Source of the DNA: Telluribacter roseus
GTDB lineage: Bacteria; Bacteroidota; Bacteroidia; Cytophagales; Spirosomataceae
Length of the DNA: 64,000 bases
Direction: 5' to 3'
Assembly: GCF_017355915.2 (NCBI RefSeq)
Contig: NZ_JAFEUV020000005.1
Location: 1-64,000, forward strand
Shown here: in pieces, positions 25,332 to 33,440 of the stretch
Layout of the letters: each line of letters starts with the position of its first letter
Position numbering within the stretch: the first letter of the stretch is position 1
Position numbers and translations under genes: made by a program
Notes under the pieces: model-generated
The model's database searches: none
The model's input: the letters and a program-made list of their open reading frames with translations, nothing else
What the model was told of the DNA's origin: nothing

Positions 25332-26699
25332 CTATTTCTTTCCTTCTTCCTTGGGCGTCCCCGTAATTTTATCCAGCTGCTTTTGGTTCAGATCGGGCGG
25401 GAAGCCGTTGAGCTGGCGCCAGATTTCGTACCATACAGGTACATCGTTCAGCATTACCCAGCCGTATACACCCGACCCGAGGCGTATAGCTTCCGGCCAC
25501 TCTTCACCCGGTTTGGGAGACACCAATAGCCGGAATTGTCCATTGGCACTATTGACCTGATCCACCACCTGCACAATACCTCCGAAGGTACCGATTGAAG
25601 CCTCCGGCCATCCGGCAAACTGTAGCGCCGGCCAGCCGTCAAATTCCAGACGCACCTCCCGGCCAATGTTTACGAGTGCTACGTCGGTAGGTCGGATGTA
25701 CAGCTCCACGGCCCGGTCAGGATTATGGGGTTGTAGCGTAGCAACGGATTCGCCATCCTTGATCGTCTCACCGATACCAGCCTTAAGCGTACGTACTACA
25801 TACCCGGATTGGGGAGCTTTGACGATATACCGATCTTGCCGTTCCTCAATGCTTGAAAATTTATTCGCCAGCTTGCTTAGCTCCGACTGCGCATCGGCCA
25901 CGCTGGACAGGGCGGTACTCCGGTCTGAGATGGCTTTGGAGATTTTATCCTGATACTCGGCCTGTAGTGAGCCCAGCTCAATGCGGGCGTTGATCAGCTC
26001 CTGCCGCGATATGCCCAGTTTGTTCTCCTGGGAGATCAGCTTGGCGTAGTCTTCCTGAAGCTTAAGGCGGCGCGTTTCCAGATCGGTCAGCGAGAATAAT
26101 CCATCCTTATAGCCCACCTCGTAGCGCTGGAGGCGGCTCTGGGCGATCTGGTAGTTGGTGCGCTGAGCTATCAGGTCGGTACTGTCGTTAGCCACCTTCA
26201 GCCGGGCCTGATCTACCTTGTTACGGGCTTTCTGCAGGCTGAGCTGCAGGCCCGAGCGGAGGGCTTCTATCTGCTGATCCAGAGCTACTACCTTGGCTTC
26301 GTAGCTGGTGATAGCTGATCGTTTGGCTTCGATCTGCTCCTGGGTACGGCTCAGTACCTGGGGGTCCAGGTACTCATCCTTGATTTCCGAAAGGGCCAGG
26401 ATGGTATCTCCGGCCTGCACCAGATCTCCCTCATTCACATACCACTTCTCGATGCGGCCGGGAATGGTGTTCTGGATATTCTGGGGACGGTCGGTAGGAC
26501 TGAATGCGGTCACGTTGCCGGTACCACGGATATTCTGCTGCCAGGGCAGAAACAGCGTGACTACGACGATGACCATAATCACCCGCATCATCCGGGCGAA
26601 GCGAATACCTGTACGGGGGGTACTAAGGGTACTGAGTGCCTGGAGATTATATTTTTGTATTACTTCGTCGTTGACTCGGTGACGAGATATATTCAGCAT
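25332..26699 (-). CDS. HlyD-family periplasmic adaptor
   Basis: A 455-residue membrane fusion protein. A single N-terminal membrane anchor (residues about 38-55) is followed by a split biotinyl-lipoyl domain (GRIEKWYVNEGDLVQAGDTIL around 80-100, and its second half YIVKAPQSGYVV around 300-312). Between them is a long coiled coil (about 115-290), then a beta-barrel region. The extended coiled coil is typical of type I secretion or large-substrate exporters. It lies between the ABC and TolC genes with about 40-base gaps, so all three form one operon and one envelope-spanning machine. Confidence 0.92.
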   Translation of the reverse strand: MLNISRHRVNDEVIQKYNLQALSTLSTPRTGIRFARMMRVIMVIVVVTLFLPWQQNIRGTGNVTAFSPTDRPQNIQNTIPGRIEKWYVNEGDLVQAGDTILALSEIKDEYLDPQVLSRTQEQIEAKRSAITSYEAKVVALDQQIEALRSGLQLSLQKARNKVDQARLKVANDSTDLIAQRTNYQIAQSRLQRYEVGYKDGLFSLTDLETRRLKLQEDYAKLISQENKLGISRQELINARIELGSLQAEYQDKISKAISDRSTALSSVADAQSELSKLANKFSSIEERQDRYIVKAPQSGYVVRTLKAGIGETIKDGESVATLQPHNPDRAVELYIRPTDVALVNIGREVRLEFDGWPALQFAGWPEASIGTFGGIVQVVDQVNSANGQFRLLVSPKPGEEWPEAIRLGSGVYGWVMLNDVPVWYEIWRQLNGFPPDLNQKQLDKITGTPKEEGKK

Positions 26700-26739
26700 A
26701 GTTAGGTTTGTGTTTGTCCGTTCAAGTTTCAGTCTGGGC

Positions 26740-28950
26740 CTACATCGATACCATTTCGTGGTTGATCAACTCCTGAAACTGCTTGTTCTGGCTTACTTCC
26801 TGGTAGTTGCCAATGGTCACGATACTGCCTTCGTAGAGAACCATTACCTTATCACACAGCTTCATCTTGTCGGGATTATTCGACACTACGATGAGCGACC
26901 AGGGGTTCTGTTTGTCCGTCAGGAAACGCACAATCCGCATCCGTTCGGACCTTTCGAGGCTCTGCAGGTCATTGATCATCAGCAACCGCGGGCGATTGAT
27001 GATCGACCGGGCAATGGTGACCTTCTTGATAAAGCTTTCGGAGAAGCGACGGCCGCCGGGTACCATCATGGTATTGATTCCCTCGGGTTGTTTGCTTATA
27101 ACTTCATTTAATTTCAGCGCATTGATCACCCATTCCAGATCAGCTAGCGTTACTTCCTTACGTCCCAGGGTGATGTTTTCCAGGATGGTACCTTCAAAGA
27201 TGTCGTCGTTGGTGACGTTCTTCTCAATGTAGGTACGGAGGCTGTTGACGTTGAGGTCGCGGAGCGAAATACCATTGTACATGACTCCTCCTTCGTAGTT
27301 GGGCAATAGACCCGATAGTACTTTCAGGAGGGTGTCTTTTCCTGATCCGTTGTTACCGGTTATACACAGGCTCTCGCCGGCATTGAGCGTAAAAGATACA
27401 TCCCGTAGCGCGTACTTGGAGTGCTCGTCGTACTGGTAGCTAAGGTTAGCTACCTGCAGCGACAGCCCTTTGGTCGCTTCCGTTGGTTTAAAGTTGAATC
27501 CTTCGTCCTTTTCGAGTGGCAGATCAGTCACTGTCGCCATTTTTTCAACGGCCGTCAGAGCGTCAAAAATCACATCAATACTCTGGATCAGCTTCTCGAC
27601 GGAGTTGGTCAACAGCACGATCACGATCTCCGAAGCCACAAACTGACCGAGCGAGATCTGGCGGTTTACTACCAGGATGGTACCCAGTATGAGCAGACCT
27701 CCGATCACCGTAGTCTTGAAGCCTACGGCGTTCCAGAAAAAGGTCAGCAGTACCTGGAAGTGATTCTTGCGGTAGTTGAGGTAGTTGTTGACATACCCGT
27801 CCATTTTGTCAATGGGCAGGTTGGATGACCCGGCCAGCTTGAAGGAGTACAGCGATCGGGCGATATCTTCCAGCCACTGCACTACCTTATACTTGTACTT
27901 GGACTCCACCAGACTGGTCTGTAGACCTTTGGGACCGTTGAAGTAGATGATAAGCGCCAGAATACCGAACGTCAGCAGCCCAAAGGCAATAAAGAACGGG
28001 TGGTAAAATGACAGGAGAAGGATACCAAATATAATCTGTAACACGGCTCCCGTAATGTCGATCAGGATCTTGGGCAGGGCTTTCTGGACCGTCAGTACGT
28101 CAAAAAAGCGGTTCATGAGCTCAGGCGGATAATAGCCCAGCAGTGCGTCGGACCGGATACGGGGGGTGCGGTAGGTAAACTCATACGCCGCCTTGGCAAA
28201 CACCCGTTGCTGCAGTACCTCCACCAGCGACACCTGATAGATCTGCAGGATACCCGTTAGCAGTACCCCCAGGATCACAAGCCCTACCAGCAGGTACACC
28301 GAGCTGAATATCATACCTCCCGAGATCAGGTTGATGATGGCCTGGAAACCGAGCGGGATAGAGAGCGTAATGATACCGATAACGATGGCGTACAGGTAGA
28401 TGTACCCGATATCCTTCCGCTCGTTGATCAGGAGTCGGTACAGCCGCTGTACGGGTGTCAGTGGTTTTTCTGCTTCACCCGGCTTTGGTTTTATGCTTAC
28501 CATCGTCTCCATCGGGAAGGCTGTAAAGTACATGGCCTGGCCATTCTTGGAGGTATCGGGCATATCCTTAAAAACAACCGGATTACGTACCGACGATGGC
28601 GCCTGTGTGATGCGACCCTGGCCTTCAATACGCTCGCGCAGTGGAGTACCCTTGACCGTTTTTCCTCCGATTACAGGTACTATCTGCTGGCCATCCCGCT
28701 CCAGGTACAGAATAGGGTACCCCGACTCATTCAGGAGCTGATCCAGGCCGGAGGGAGCTATATGACTACTGACAATGGTAAGGTTATACTTATGGGCCGT
28801 GGCAATAAGATCACTTATAAACCGTGGCAGTTCGTCGGGCGAATAGGTAATGGAGTAAATACCATCGGGGATCGAGTAAGGTTTGTCCTTAGCCTTTCCT
28901 AAGGCTTGACTAAGCTGACCACAGATGGTATGAATAAGTTTAGTATCCAT
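26740..28950 (-). CDS. ABC exporter with degenerate nucleotide-binding domain
   Basis: A 736-residue fused exporter: an unassigned N-terminal domain (1-190), six-helix membrane domain (about 195-465) and C-terminal ABC domain (about 490-736). The overall order matches type I secretion/peptide exporters, but the N-terminus is not a recognisable C39 peptidase. The ATPase motifs are altered one after another. Walker A is GNNGSGKD (532-539), with Asp539 where Ser/Thr should bind magnesium. The signature LSGGQ is FSESF (636-640). Walker B ends IND-L, so the catalytic Glu is Leu662. The H-loop His is Asn691. The Q-loop Gln is also not evident. The frame is intact and under a TetR-controlled promoter, so it is not a pseudogene. 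It may bind ATP without normal hydrolysis or need a partner. Confidence 0.85.
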   Translation of the reverse strand: MDTKLIHTICGQLSQALGKAKDKPYSIPDGIYSITYSPDELPRFISDLIATAHKYNLTIVSSHIAPSGLDQLLNESGYPILYLERDGQQIVPVIGGKTVKGTPLRERIEGQGRITQAPSSVRNPVVFKDMPDTSKNGQAMYFTAFPMETMVSIKPKPGEAEKPLTPVQRLYRLLINERKDIGYIYLYAIVIGIITLSIPLGFQAIINLISGGMIFSSVYLLVGLVILGVLLTGILQIYQVSLVEVLQQRVFAKAAYEFTYRTPRIRSDALLGYYPPELMNRFFDVLTVQKALPKILIDITGAVLQIIFGILLLSFYHPFFIAFGLLTFGILALIIYFNGPKGLQTSLVESKYKYKVVQWLEDIARSLYSFKLAGSSNLPIDKMDGYVNNYLNYRKNHFQVLLTFFWNAVGFKTTVIGGLLILGTILVVNRQISLGQFVASEIVIVLLTNSVEKLIQSIDVIFDALTAVEKMATVTDLPLEKDEGFNFKPTEATKGLSLQVANLSYQYDEHSKYALRDVSFTLNAGESLCITGNNGSGKDTLLKVLSGLLPNYEGGVMYNGISLRDLNVNSLRTYIEKNVTNDDIFEGTILENITLGRKEVTLADLEWVINALKLNEVISKQPEGINTMMVPGGRRFSESFIKKVTIARSIINRPRLLMINDLQSLERSERMRIVRFLTDKQNPWSLIVVSNNPDKMKLCDKVMVLYEGSIVTIGNYQEVSQNKQFQELINHEMVSM

Positions 28951-29199
28951 TTAGAACGTTATAATACCTTTTATTACTTGCCGAATCGTCCGTTAAGTGG
29001 TAGTGATTCAGCTTTTGAAAAGCCAGCACCCGCAGCTGACCTGGCGGGTGGGCGAGCTGCCTGATTTATGTTGTATCAGCCAGCGGCTTGCACTACTTAA
29101 CAACCAATTAATGCACCATCGGTTTGGGCGATCCTGCTACGGCCAGATATAGATAGCGGCCAGGCAGTAGTGTATCAAATTGGTAGTATCAGTATGATG
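28951..29199 (-). other. Long 5' leader of the exporter operon
   Basis: If transcription starts near the -7 box at 29200-29207, the exporter mRNA has a leader of about 240 bases. It contains a GC-rich hairpin (CACCCGC/GCGGGTG, around 29028-29051), unlike the AT-rich flanks. No riboswitch family was recognised. Confidence 0.4.
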
Positions 29200-29207
29200 C
29201 AAATATA
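29200..29207 (-). promoter_or_regulatory. -7 promoter box of the exporter operon
   Basis: On the minus strand this reads TATATTTG, a perfect match to the Bacteroidota TAnnTTTG element. It lies about 15 bases from the operator-like repeats. The -33 element is not clear. Confidence 0.55.
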
Positions 29208-29222
29208 CAGCTACTTTTTAGA

Positions 29223-29272
29223 ATGATAGTAAAGCTATCTAATAAAAATATTTTACTATCATCGGTGATAGT
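29223..29272. promoter_or_regulatory. Probable TetR operator: TGATAGT half-site array
   Basis: ATGATAGTAAA (29223-29233) is inverted as TTTACTATCAT (29252-29262), a perfect 11-bp inverted repeat. The right arm forms a second dyad with TGATAGT at 29266-29272 (ACTATCA-TCGG-TGATAGT). The array lies between the divergent -7 boxes of the exporter operon (29200) and the tetR gene (29291), where a TetR dimer would block both promoters. Assignment to this TetR is inferred from position. Confidence 0.7.
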
Positions 29273-29290
29273 TGTATTACAAATTTCTGC

Positions 29291-29298
29291 TACCTTTG
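29291..29298 (+). promoter_or_regulatory. -7 promoter box of the tetR gene
   Basis: TACCTTTG matches TAnnTTTG exactly. Transcription would start near 29305, about 30 bases before the chosen ATG at 29335, and the operator array lies just upstream. Confidence 0.65.
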
Positions 29299-29334
29299 TT
29301 CTCACAACACAACCCATGCAAACGGCTGTTTCTA

Positions 29335-30015
29335 ATGGAATTACAGATCAGGATAAAAATGAATGAGCATCTTTTCTTGCGGGATCCGGAGTCTTCGGAG
29401 CTTGGCAGAAAGATCGTGCGGCAGAGTATACTACTTATACATGAAATAGGTTTTGAAGATTTTACCTTTAAGAAGCTGGCAGTAGCCATCCATACCACCG
29501 AAGCCGGTATATACCGGTACTTCGAGAACAAGCACCGCCTGCTGGTGTACCTGGTAACCTGGTACTGGAACCTGCTGGAATACCAGGTACTTTACCAGAT
29601 CAACAACCTGACCGATCCGGAAATGAAAATCCGGAAGGTGATTGAGCTTTTATCGAAAGAGATAGATGAAAATATAGGAGGAAGTGACATCAACCACAAG
29701 GTCCTGTACCAGATCGTAATTGCCGAAAGCAACAAGGTGTACCAAACGAAGGAAGTAGGAGAAAATAACAAAGCGCAGGTATACAAGCCTTACAAGGACC
29801 TGTGTACCCTCATCGCCAACCTGTTTACTGAGTATAACCCCAGCTATGCGTTTCCAAGGTCGCTGGCCAGTACCCTGGTAGAGATGGCACACTTTCAGTA
29901 CTTCTTCATGCACCACCTGCCATCACTGACCGACTTCGGGAAGGATAAGGATACCCGCAAGCTGCACGAGTTTCTGGAGGTACTGGTATTCTCCAATATC
30001 CGGAACGGCAAGTAA
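29335..30015 (+). CDS. TetR-family transcriptional regulator
   Basis: A regulator of about 226 residues with an N-terminal TetR helix-turn-helix (SILLIHEIGFEDFTFKKLA ... GIYRYFENKHRLL) and a helical ligand-binding C-terminus. It is divergent from the exporter operon, and operator-like TGATAGT repeats occupy the shared upstream region, so it probably represses both itself and the exporter until a ligand binds. I chose the ATG at 29335 (MELQIRIKMNEH); the ATG at 29359 is a possible alternative and the frame from 29272 starts before the likely transcription start. A strong bidirectional terminator follows. Confidence 0.88.
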   Translation: MELQIRIKMNEHLFLRDPESSELGRKIVRQSILLIHEIGFEDFTFKKLAVAIHTTEAGIYRYFENKHRLLVYLVTWYWNLLEYQVLYQINNLTDPEMKIRKVIELLSKEIDENIGGSDINHKVLYQIVIAESNKVYQTKEVGENNKAQVYKPYKDLCTLIANLFTEYNPSYAFPRSLASTLVEMAHFQYFFMHHLPSLTDFGKDKDTRKLHEFLEVLVFSNIRNGK

Positions 30016-30026
30016 TCTATTTCAGC

Positions 30027-30076
30027 AAAAAGCAGTGGCGGACAGCTTAATGAAAAGCTGTCCGCCACTGCTTTTT
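30027..30076. terminator. Bidirectional terminator, 22-bp stem
   Basis: Arms 30027-30048 and 30055-30076 (outer AAAAAGCAGTGGCGG/CCGCCACTGCTTTTT) form a perfect 22-bp stem with a six-base loop. It sits between the convergent tetR gene and the lytSR-linked membrane gene and is flanked by A and T runs on both sides. Confidence 0.92.
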
Positions 30077-30090
30077 GTATAGTACTCCAC

Positions 30091-30681
30091 TCAGGCTAGC
30101 TCGTATTTGATGCTTACGGTCGTAGCCTTTGATTCGGTCTTTCTGCTTTCCAGGTACAGCGCCAGGGCCAGTAGGGTCCAGCCCAGGGCGGAGTGGATAC
30201 CCAGGATAAGGCCCGTGGCAGTAGTACGTCCCAGCAGCAGCATGGAGATGACCAGGACCGGGTACCACAGGGCCGGCACCAGCGGAACGTATCGCCTCCA
30301 GCCACTGAGTCCCCTGGCCATGAAGGCCGTGATGCCAATAGGAAGCATCAGGAAGTTGCTGATGGGCCAGCAGGCATCCAGATAGAAGAAGTAGGCAGGC
30401 TTGTATTCGGGCGAAACTAGCTGGATGACGTTGGACCAGTTGGCAAGGGTTAAAGTACCTAGAATCACCCACAGGATACCTTTACCAAAACGCGTAGTAC
30501 CGGTAACCTTCAGCCGTTGCATACACACGATGCTGCACATCCAGGCGCACATGTAGATGAGGCCCCACAGACCGGTAAACCAGGAGTTGGAAAGATGAGG
30601 ATAACGACCTTCGATGTAAAAGCCTAACCAGAGGGTAGGAGCGCCCAGCAGGGCGAGTAGAGCAAGTGATGAGTTTTTCAT
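30091..30681 (-). CDS. Membrane protein, tandem paralogue B (unknown function)
   Basis: A 196-residue integral membrane protein with five to six predicted helices. I do not recognise a named family. It is clearly paralogous to the gene just upstream: both begin MKN-x-x-L-x-LLALLGAPT, share SNSWFTGLWG or GNSWFTGLWG, and share a CMQRLK...GT segment and an FFYLD..WP motif. The start at 30681 aligns with the paralogue; the longer frame from 30771 overlaps it. It is the last gene of the lytS-lytR-paralogue A-paralogue B series, so it is probably regulated by, or senses with, that two-component system. Confidence 0.72.
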   Translation of the reverse strand: MKNSSLALLALLGAPTLWLGFYIEGRYPHLSNSWFTGLWGLIYMCAWMCSIVCMQRLKVTGTTRFGKGILWVILGTLTLANWSNVIQLVSPEYKPAYFFYLDACWPISNFLMLPIGITAFMARGLSGWRRYVPLVPALWYPVLVISMLLLGRTTATGLILGIHSALGWTLLALALYLESRKTESKATTVSIKYELA

Positions 30682-30724
30682 GGCTATTAATTGTAAAGGT
30701 GAATTATAGAGTTGAAGAATGGTA

Positions 30725-31306
30725 TCAGGCGGTCTGCAGTATGGGAGATGTGTCGTGCCCGCTTTTCTCACTCTGTCTGTACAGGATCAGGTTCATAATA
30801 CTCCATACAACAAGTGAGTATACACACCCGAGGTACAGCGATCCCTCCACTTCGCCCCAGGCAATCTTCGAACCCAGCGCCACCGGCAGCCAGAATCCCT
30901 GCACCAGGGGTATGTACCGGTACCAGCCCGGGAGGCCTTTGGCCAGGGTCACCATAATACCTATCGGCAGCATCAGCAGATGGCTCAGCGGCCAGAACAG
31001 GTCCAGGTAGAAGAAGGCCTCTGGCTTACCAGCGGGGTAGATAATCCAGAATAGATTGGAAATATCGGCAATGGTAAGGGTACCGATGAGTATCCAGAGC
31101 AGTGCTTTGCCCAAAGTACTGGTGCCCGTGGCTTTTAGTCGTTGCATACATACTATTCCAGCTATCCAGGTAGTGATGTAGGTAATACCCCACAGTCCCG
31201 TAAACCAGGAGTTGCCGAGGGCGGGGATGTGATACTCTGCCAGTACACCCAGAGTCATGGTAGGAGCGCCCAGCAGGGCCAGGAGTGAAAGTGTTTTGTT
31301 TTTCAT
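30725..31306 (-). CDS. Membrane protein, tandem paralogue A (unknown function)
   Basis: A 193-residue integral membrane protein with several hydrophobic helices (LLALLGAPTMTLGVLAEY, ALLWILIGTLTIADISNLFWI, LLMLPIGIMVTLAKG and others). Family not recognised. It starts about 50 bases after the lytR stop and its end lies 43 bases before its tandem paralogue, on the same strand. The pair arose by gene duplication, and the placement suggests a target or partner of LytS/LytR. Confidence 0.72.
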   Translation of the reverse strand: MKNKTLSLLALLGAPTMTLGVLAEYHIPALGNSWFTGLWGITYITTWIAGIVCMQRLKATGTSTLGKALLWILIGTLTIADISNLFWIIYPAGKPEAFFYLDLFWPLSHLLMLPIGIMVTLAKGLPGWYRYIPLVQGFWLPVALGSKIAWGEVEGSLYLGCVYSLVVWSIMNLILYRQSEKSGHDTSPILQTA

Positions 31307-31354
31307 GGCTACTTGTTATTTATGGTTATTGGATAAAATGGTTTCGGTGAAAGG

Positions 31355-32131
31355 TCAGGCACCCAGCCACTTCCGGAACTCGGGAGCCCGGTCGCGGCTG
31401 ACCAGTAGTTCGTCCTTGATGGCAGGTTTGAGGTCTACCTTGTACTTGCCGTTGAGGTGTACATAGATGTGGTGGATGGACCGCCGGGTAGCCAGGTACT
31501 TGCGGCTGGCCCTGAAAAACTGCTGCGGGTCCACCTGTTGCTCTATTTCTTCCAGCGGGTAGTCCAGCGCGTAGTAGCGGCCATCGTGGGTTTTGAGAAA
31601 GGTAACCCGGTCTTCGCTGTAGAAGTAGGCTACGTCCTCGATACTCACCGATATCAGGTGCTGACCCTGGCGCACCAGGTAGTGTTGCCTAAAGATGGGG
31701 GTGGCCGGCAGGGACGTACTTCGTAGTTCCTGAATCAGCTGATTGACGTTGAGCGCCGGACCGTTACTGTACACAGCCTGCAGCTGACGAAACTTATTCA
31801 GACTGTTCTGCAGGTCTTCGAGCTGGATGGGTTTGAGCAGGTAGTCGATGCTGTGTACCTTGAATGCCTTCAGAGCAAACTCATCGTAGGCCGTCGTGAA
31901 TATGACGGGACAGGTCACCGTTACTTCATTGAATATCTCAAAGCTCTGTCCGTCTACCAGCTCGATGTCCATCAGGATCAGGTCCGGCATGGGGTGCTCG
32001 TTCAGGAAGCGAACGCTCTCTTCGATGCTATCAGCTACTCCTATGATATGGGCGTCAGGAGCGGCTCGGCGTACCAGTTCCTGAATGCGTTCGGAGGCCA
32101 CGGCCTCGTCTTCAATGATAAATAGTTTCAT
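31355..32131 (-). CDS. LytTR-family response regulator
   Basis: A 258-residue response regulator. The receiver domain shows the acidic pair IIEDEA, the phospho-acceptor in DLILMDIELVDG, the Thr in FTTAYDEFA and the Lys in YLLKPIQ. The C-terminal LytTR DNA-binding domain carries the VRQGQHLISVSIEDVAYFYSEDR region and the FFRASRKYLA motif. Its start overlaps the end of the sensor kinase gene by four bases, so it is the cognate partner. Likely targets include the two downstream membrane genes; this is inferred. Confidence 0.93.
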   Translation of the reverse strand: MKLFIIEDEAVASERIQELVRRAAPDAHIIGVADSIEESVRFLNEHPMPDLILMDIELVDGQSFEIFNEVTVTCPVIFTTAYDEFALKAFKVHSIDYLLKPIQLEDLQNSLNKFRQLQAVYSNGPALNVNQLIQELRSTSLPATPIFRQHYLVRQGQHLISVSIEDVAYFYSEDRVTFLKTHDGRYYALDYPLEEIEQQVDPQQFFRASRKYLATRRSIHHIYVHLNGKYKVDLKPAIKDELLVSRDRAPEFRKWLGA

Positions 32132-33249
32132 GCGGGTAGGGGAGTTAAGAGGGGTACTTTGACCGTAAAGTTGGTTTCGTCGTTGAATATCTGCACCTGG
32201 GGCTGGTTCAGGAGGCGGTACTTGGTCGTGATGTTGTTCAGGCCCATGCCATTGGAGGGAGCCGCCTGTCGCTTGGGCTGGAAGTTATTTTCGACCACCA
32301 GCCACTTTTCTTCGGATCTGATCTCCACCCGCAGGGGCTTCCGCACCGATACCTGATTGTGCTTCACGGCGTTTTCGACCAGGATCTGAAGGGTCAGGGG
32401 TGGTATCTGAAGCTGCTGTGCACTTTCGTCTACCCGTACGTCGAGGGATATGCCGGTTCCAAAGCGGGTCTGCAGCAGAAAGAAGTAAGCCTCCGTAAAC
32501 TGTAGCTCCTGGCTGAGCCCGATCAGTTCCTTTTCGTTGCTCTGCAGCAGGTAGCGGTACACCTTCGACAGCTCGGCAATAAACTTCACCGCCCGGTCGG
32601 GATCGGTTTCTACCAGCCCGGTGAGGGTATTGAGGCTGTTGAACAGGAAGTGAGGCTTTACCTGATTTTTCAGAGACTCGAGCTGTACCAGCAGGTTTAC
32701 CTTTTTGAGTTGTTCGGCTTCCTGCGTAGCCGTATTCCAGGCCTTTACCAGAAACAGCAACTCGTAAAATCCTCCGATAAGAATGCCGTACAGAAAGCGG
32801 TCCAGGAACCCGAACAATATAAATACATAAGGCGGATGCGCCTCAAAGTCCAGGTAAAAGTACAGGGCCATGGTGAGCGCGTACAGCAACCCGTTGGCAG
32901 CTAACAGATAGAGCGCTTCTACCAGAAATCGCCAATCCGACGATTTGGAAATGGGAGATATCTTATGAAAATACACCACCACCGCCCGGCTGACTTCCCA
33001 CATCAGGATGGCCGAAATAAAGGTGAAGATGAAATTGTCCCGCACACCTTCCCAGCTGAAAGGTACTGTTCCCGCCAGCATCTCACTGCTGTAAAACCCG
33101 AAGCGGAGTGCCGTTATCACGGCAATTCCTATGATGCGTACGCGGTAGTTGTCGGTGAGTTTCACTTGTGAGCTTTTTGCTGTGTTTGTTGATTCAAAAT
33201 AAGTTACAGAATTCCGGTCTGCCAATGAAGATCCTACTGACTGACCCAT
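32128..33249 (-). CDS. LytS-like sensor histidine kinase
   Basis: A 373-residue membrane kinase of the His_kinase (PF06580) family. About four transmembrane helices occupy residues 35-185. The H-box is NQVKPHFLFNSLNTL (phospho-accepting His), and the ATP-binding region shows ENAVKHNQ and GMGLNNITTKYRLL. It overlaps the response regulator gene by four bases. There is no large extracellular sensor domain, so it likely senses a membrane or membrane-delimited signal, perhaps with the two downstream membrane proteins. Confidence 0.92.
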   Translation of the reverse strand: MGQSVGSSLADRNSVTYFESTNTAKSSQVKLTDNYRVRIIGIAVITALRFGFYSSEMLAGTVPFSWEGVRDNFIFTFISAILMWEVSRAVVVYFHKISPISKSSDWRFLVEALYLLAANGLLYALTMALYFYLDFEAHPPYVFILFGFLDRFLYGILIGGFYELLFLVKAWNTATQEAEQLKKVNLLVQLESLKNQVKPHFLFNSLNTLTGLVETDPDRAVKFIAELSKVYRYLLQSNEKELIGLSQELQFTEAYFFLLQTRFGTGISLDVRVDESAQQLQIPPLTLQILVENAVKHNQVSVRKPLRVEIRSEEKWLVVENNFQPKRQAAPSNGMGLNNITTKYRLLNQPQVQIFNDETNFTVKVPLLTPLPA

Positions 33250-33366
33250 TGAGCTGACTCACTGGTAGAATCAGTATACCGACCCGTACGTAAAGAGGTA
33301 GTGATCCGTAGTGGTAGCCTCTTTTATGGATAAAAAGGCGTATAGGGATATATGAATACTTCCTTG

Positions 33367-33374
33367 TAGCTTTG
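33367..33374 (+). promoter_or_regulatory. -7 promoter box of hemF
   Basis: TAGCTTTG matches TAnnTTTG. Transcription would begin near 33381, after the in-frame ATG at 33372, which supports the hemF start at 33441. Confidence 0.6.
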
Positions 33375-33440
33375 CAGTTCCCGCCAAAGCGTCGAAATAG
33401 CTATGCAAGGCGGCGATACCACATTACCAGTAGCCACTAT

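Noticed and set aside
28951-29199. Cobalamin or other known riboswitch in the exporter leader
   Set aside because: The GC-rich hairpin is present, but no conserved box of a known riboswitch was found.
29316-29366. 16-codon ORF overlapping the tetR start
   Set aside because: It is a short frame with an ATG, but there is nothing to support a leader peptide.
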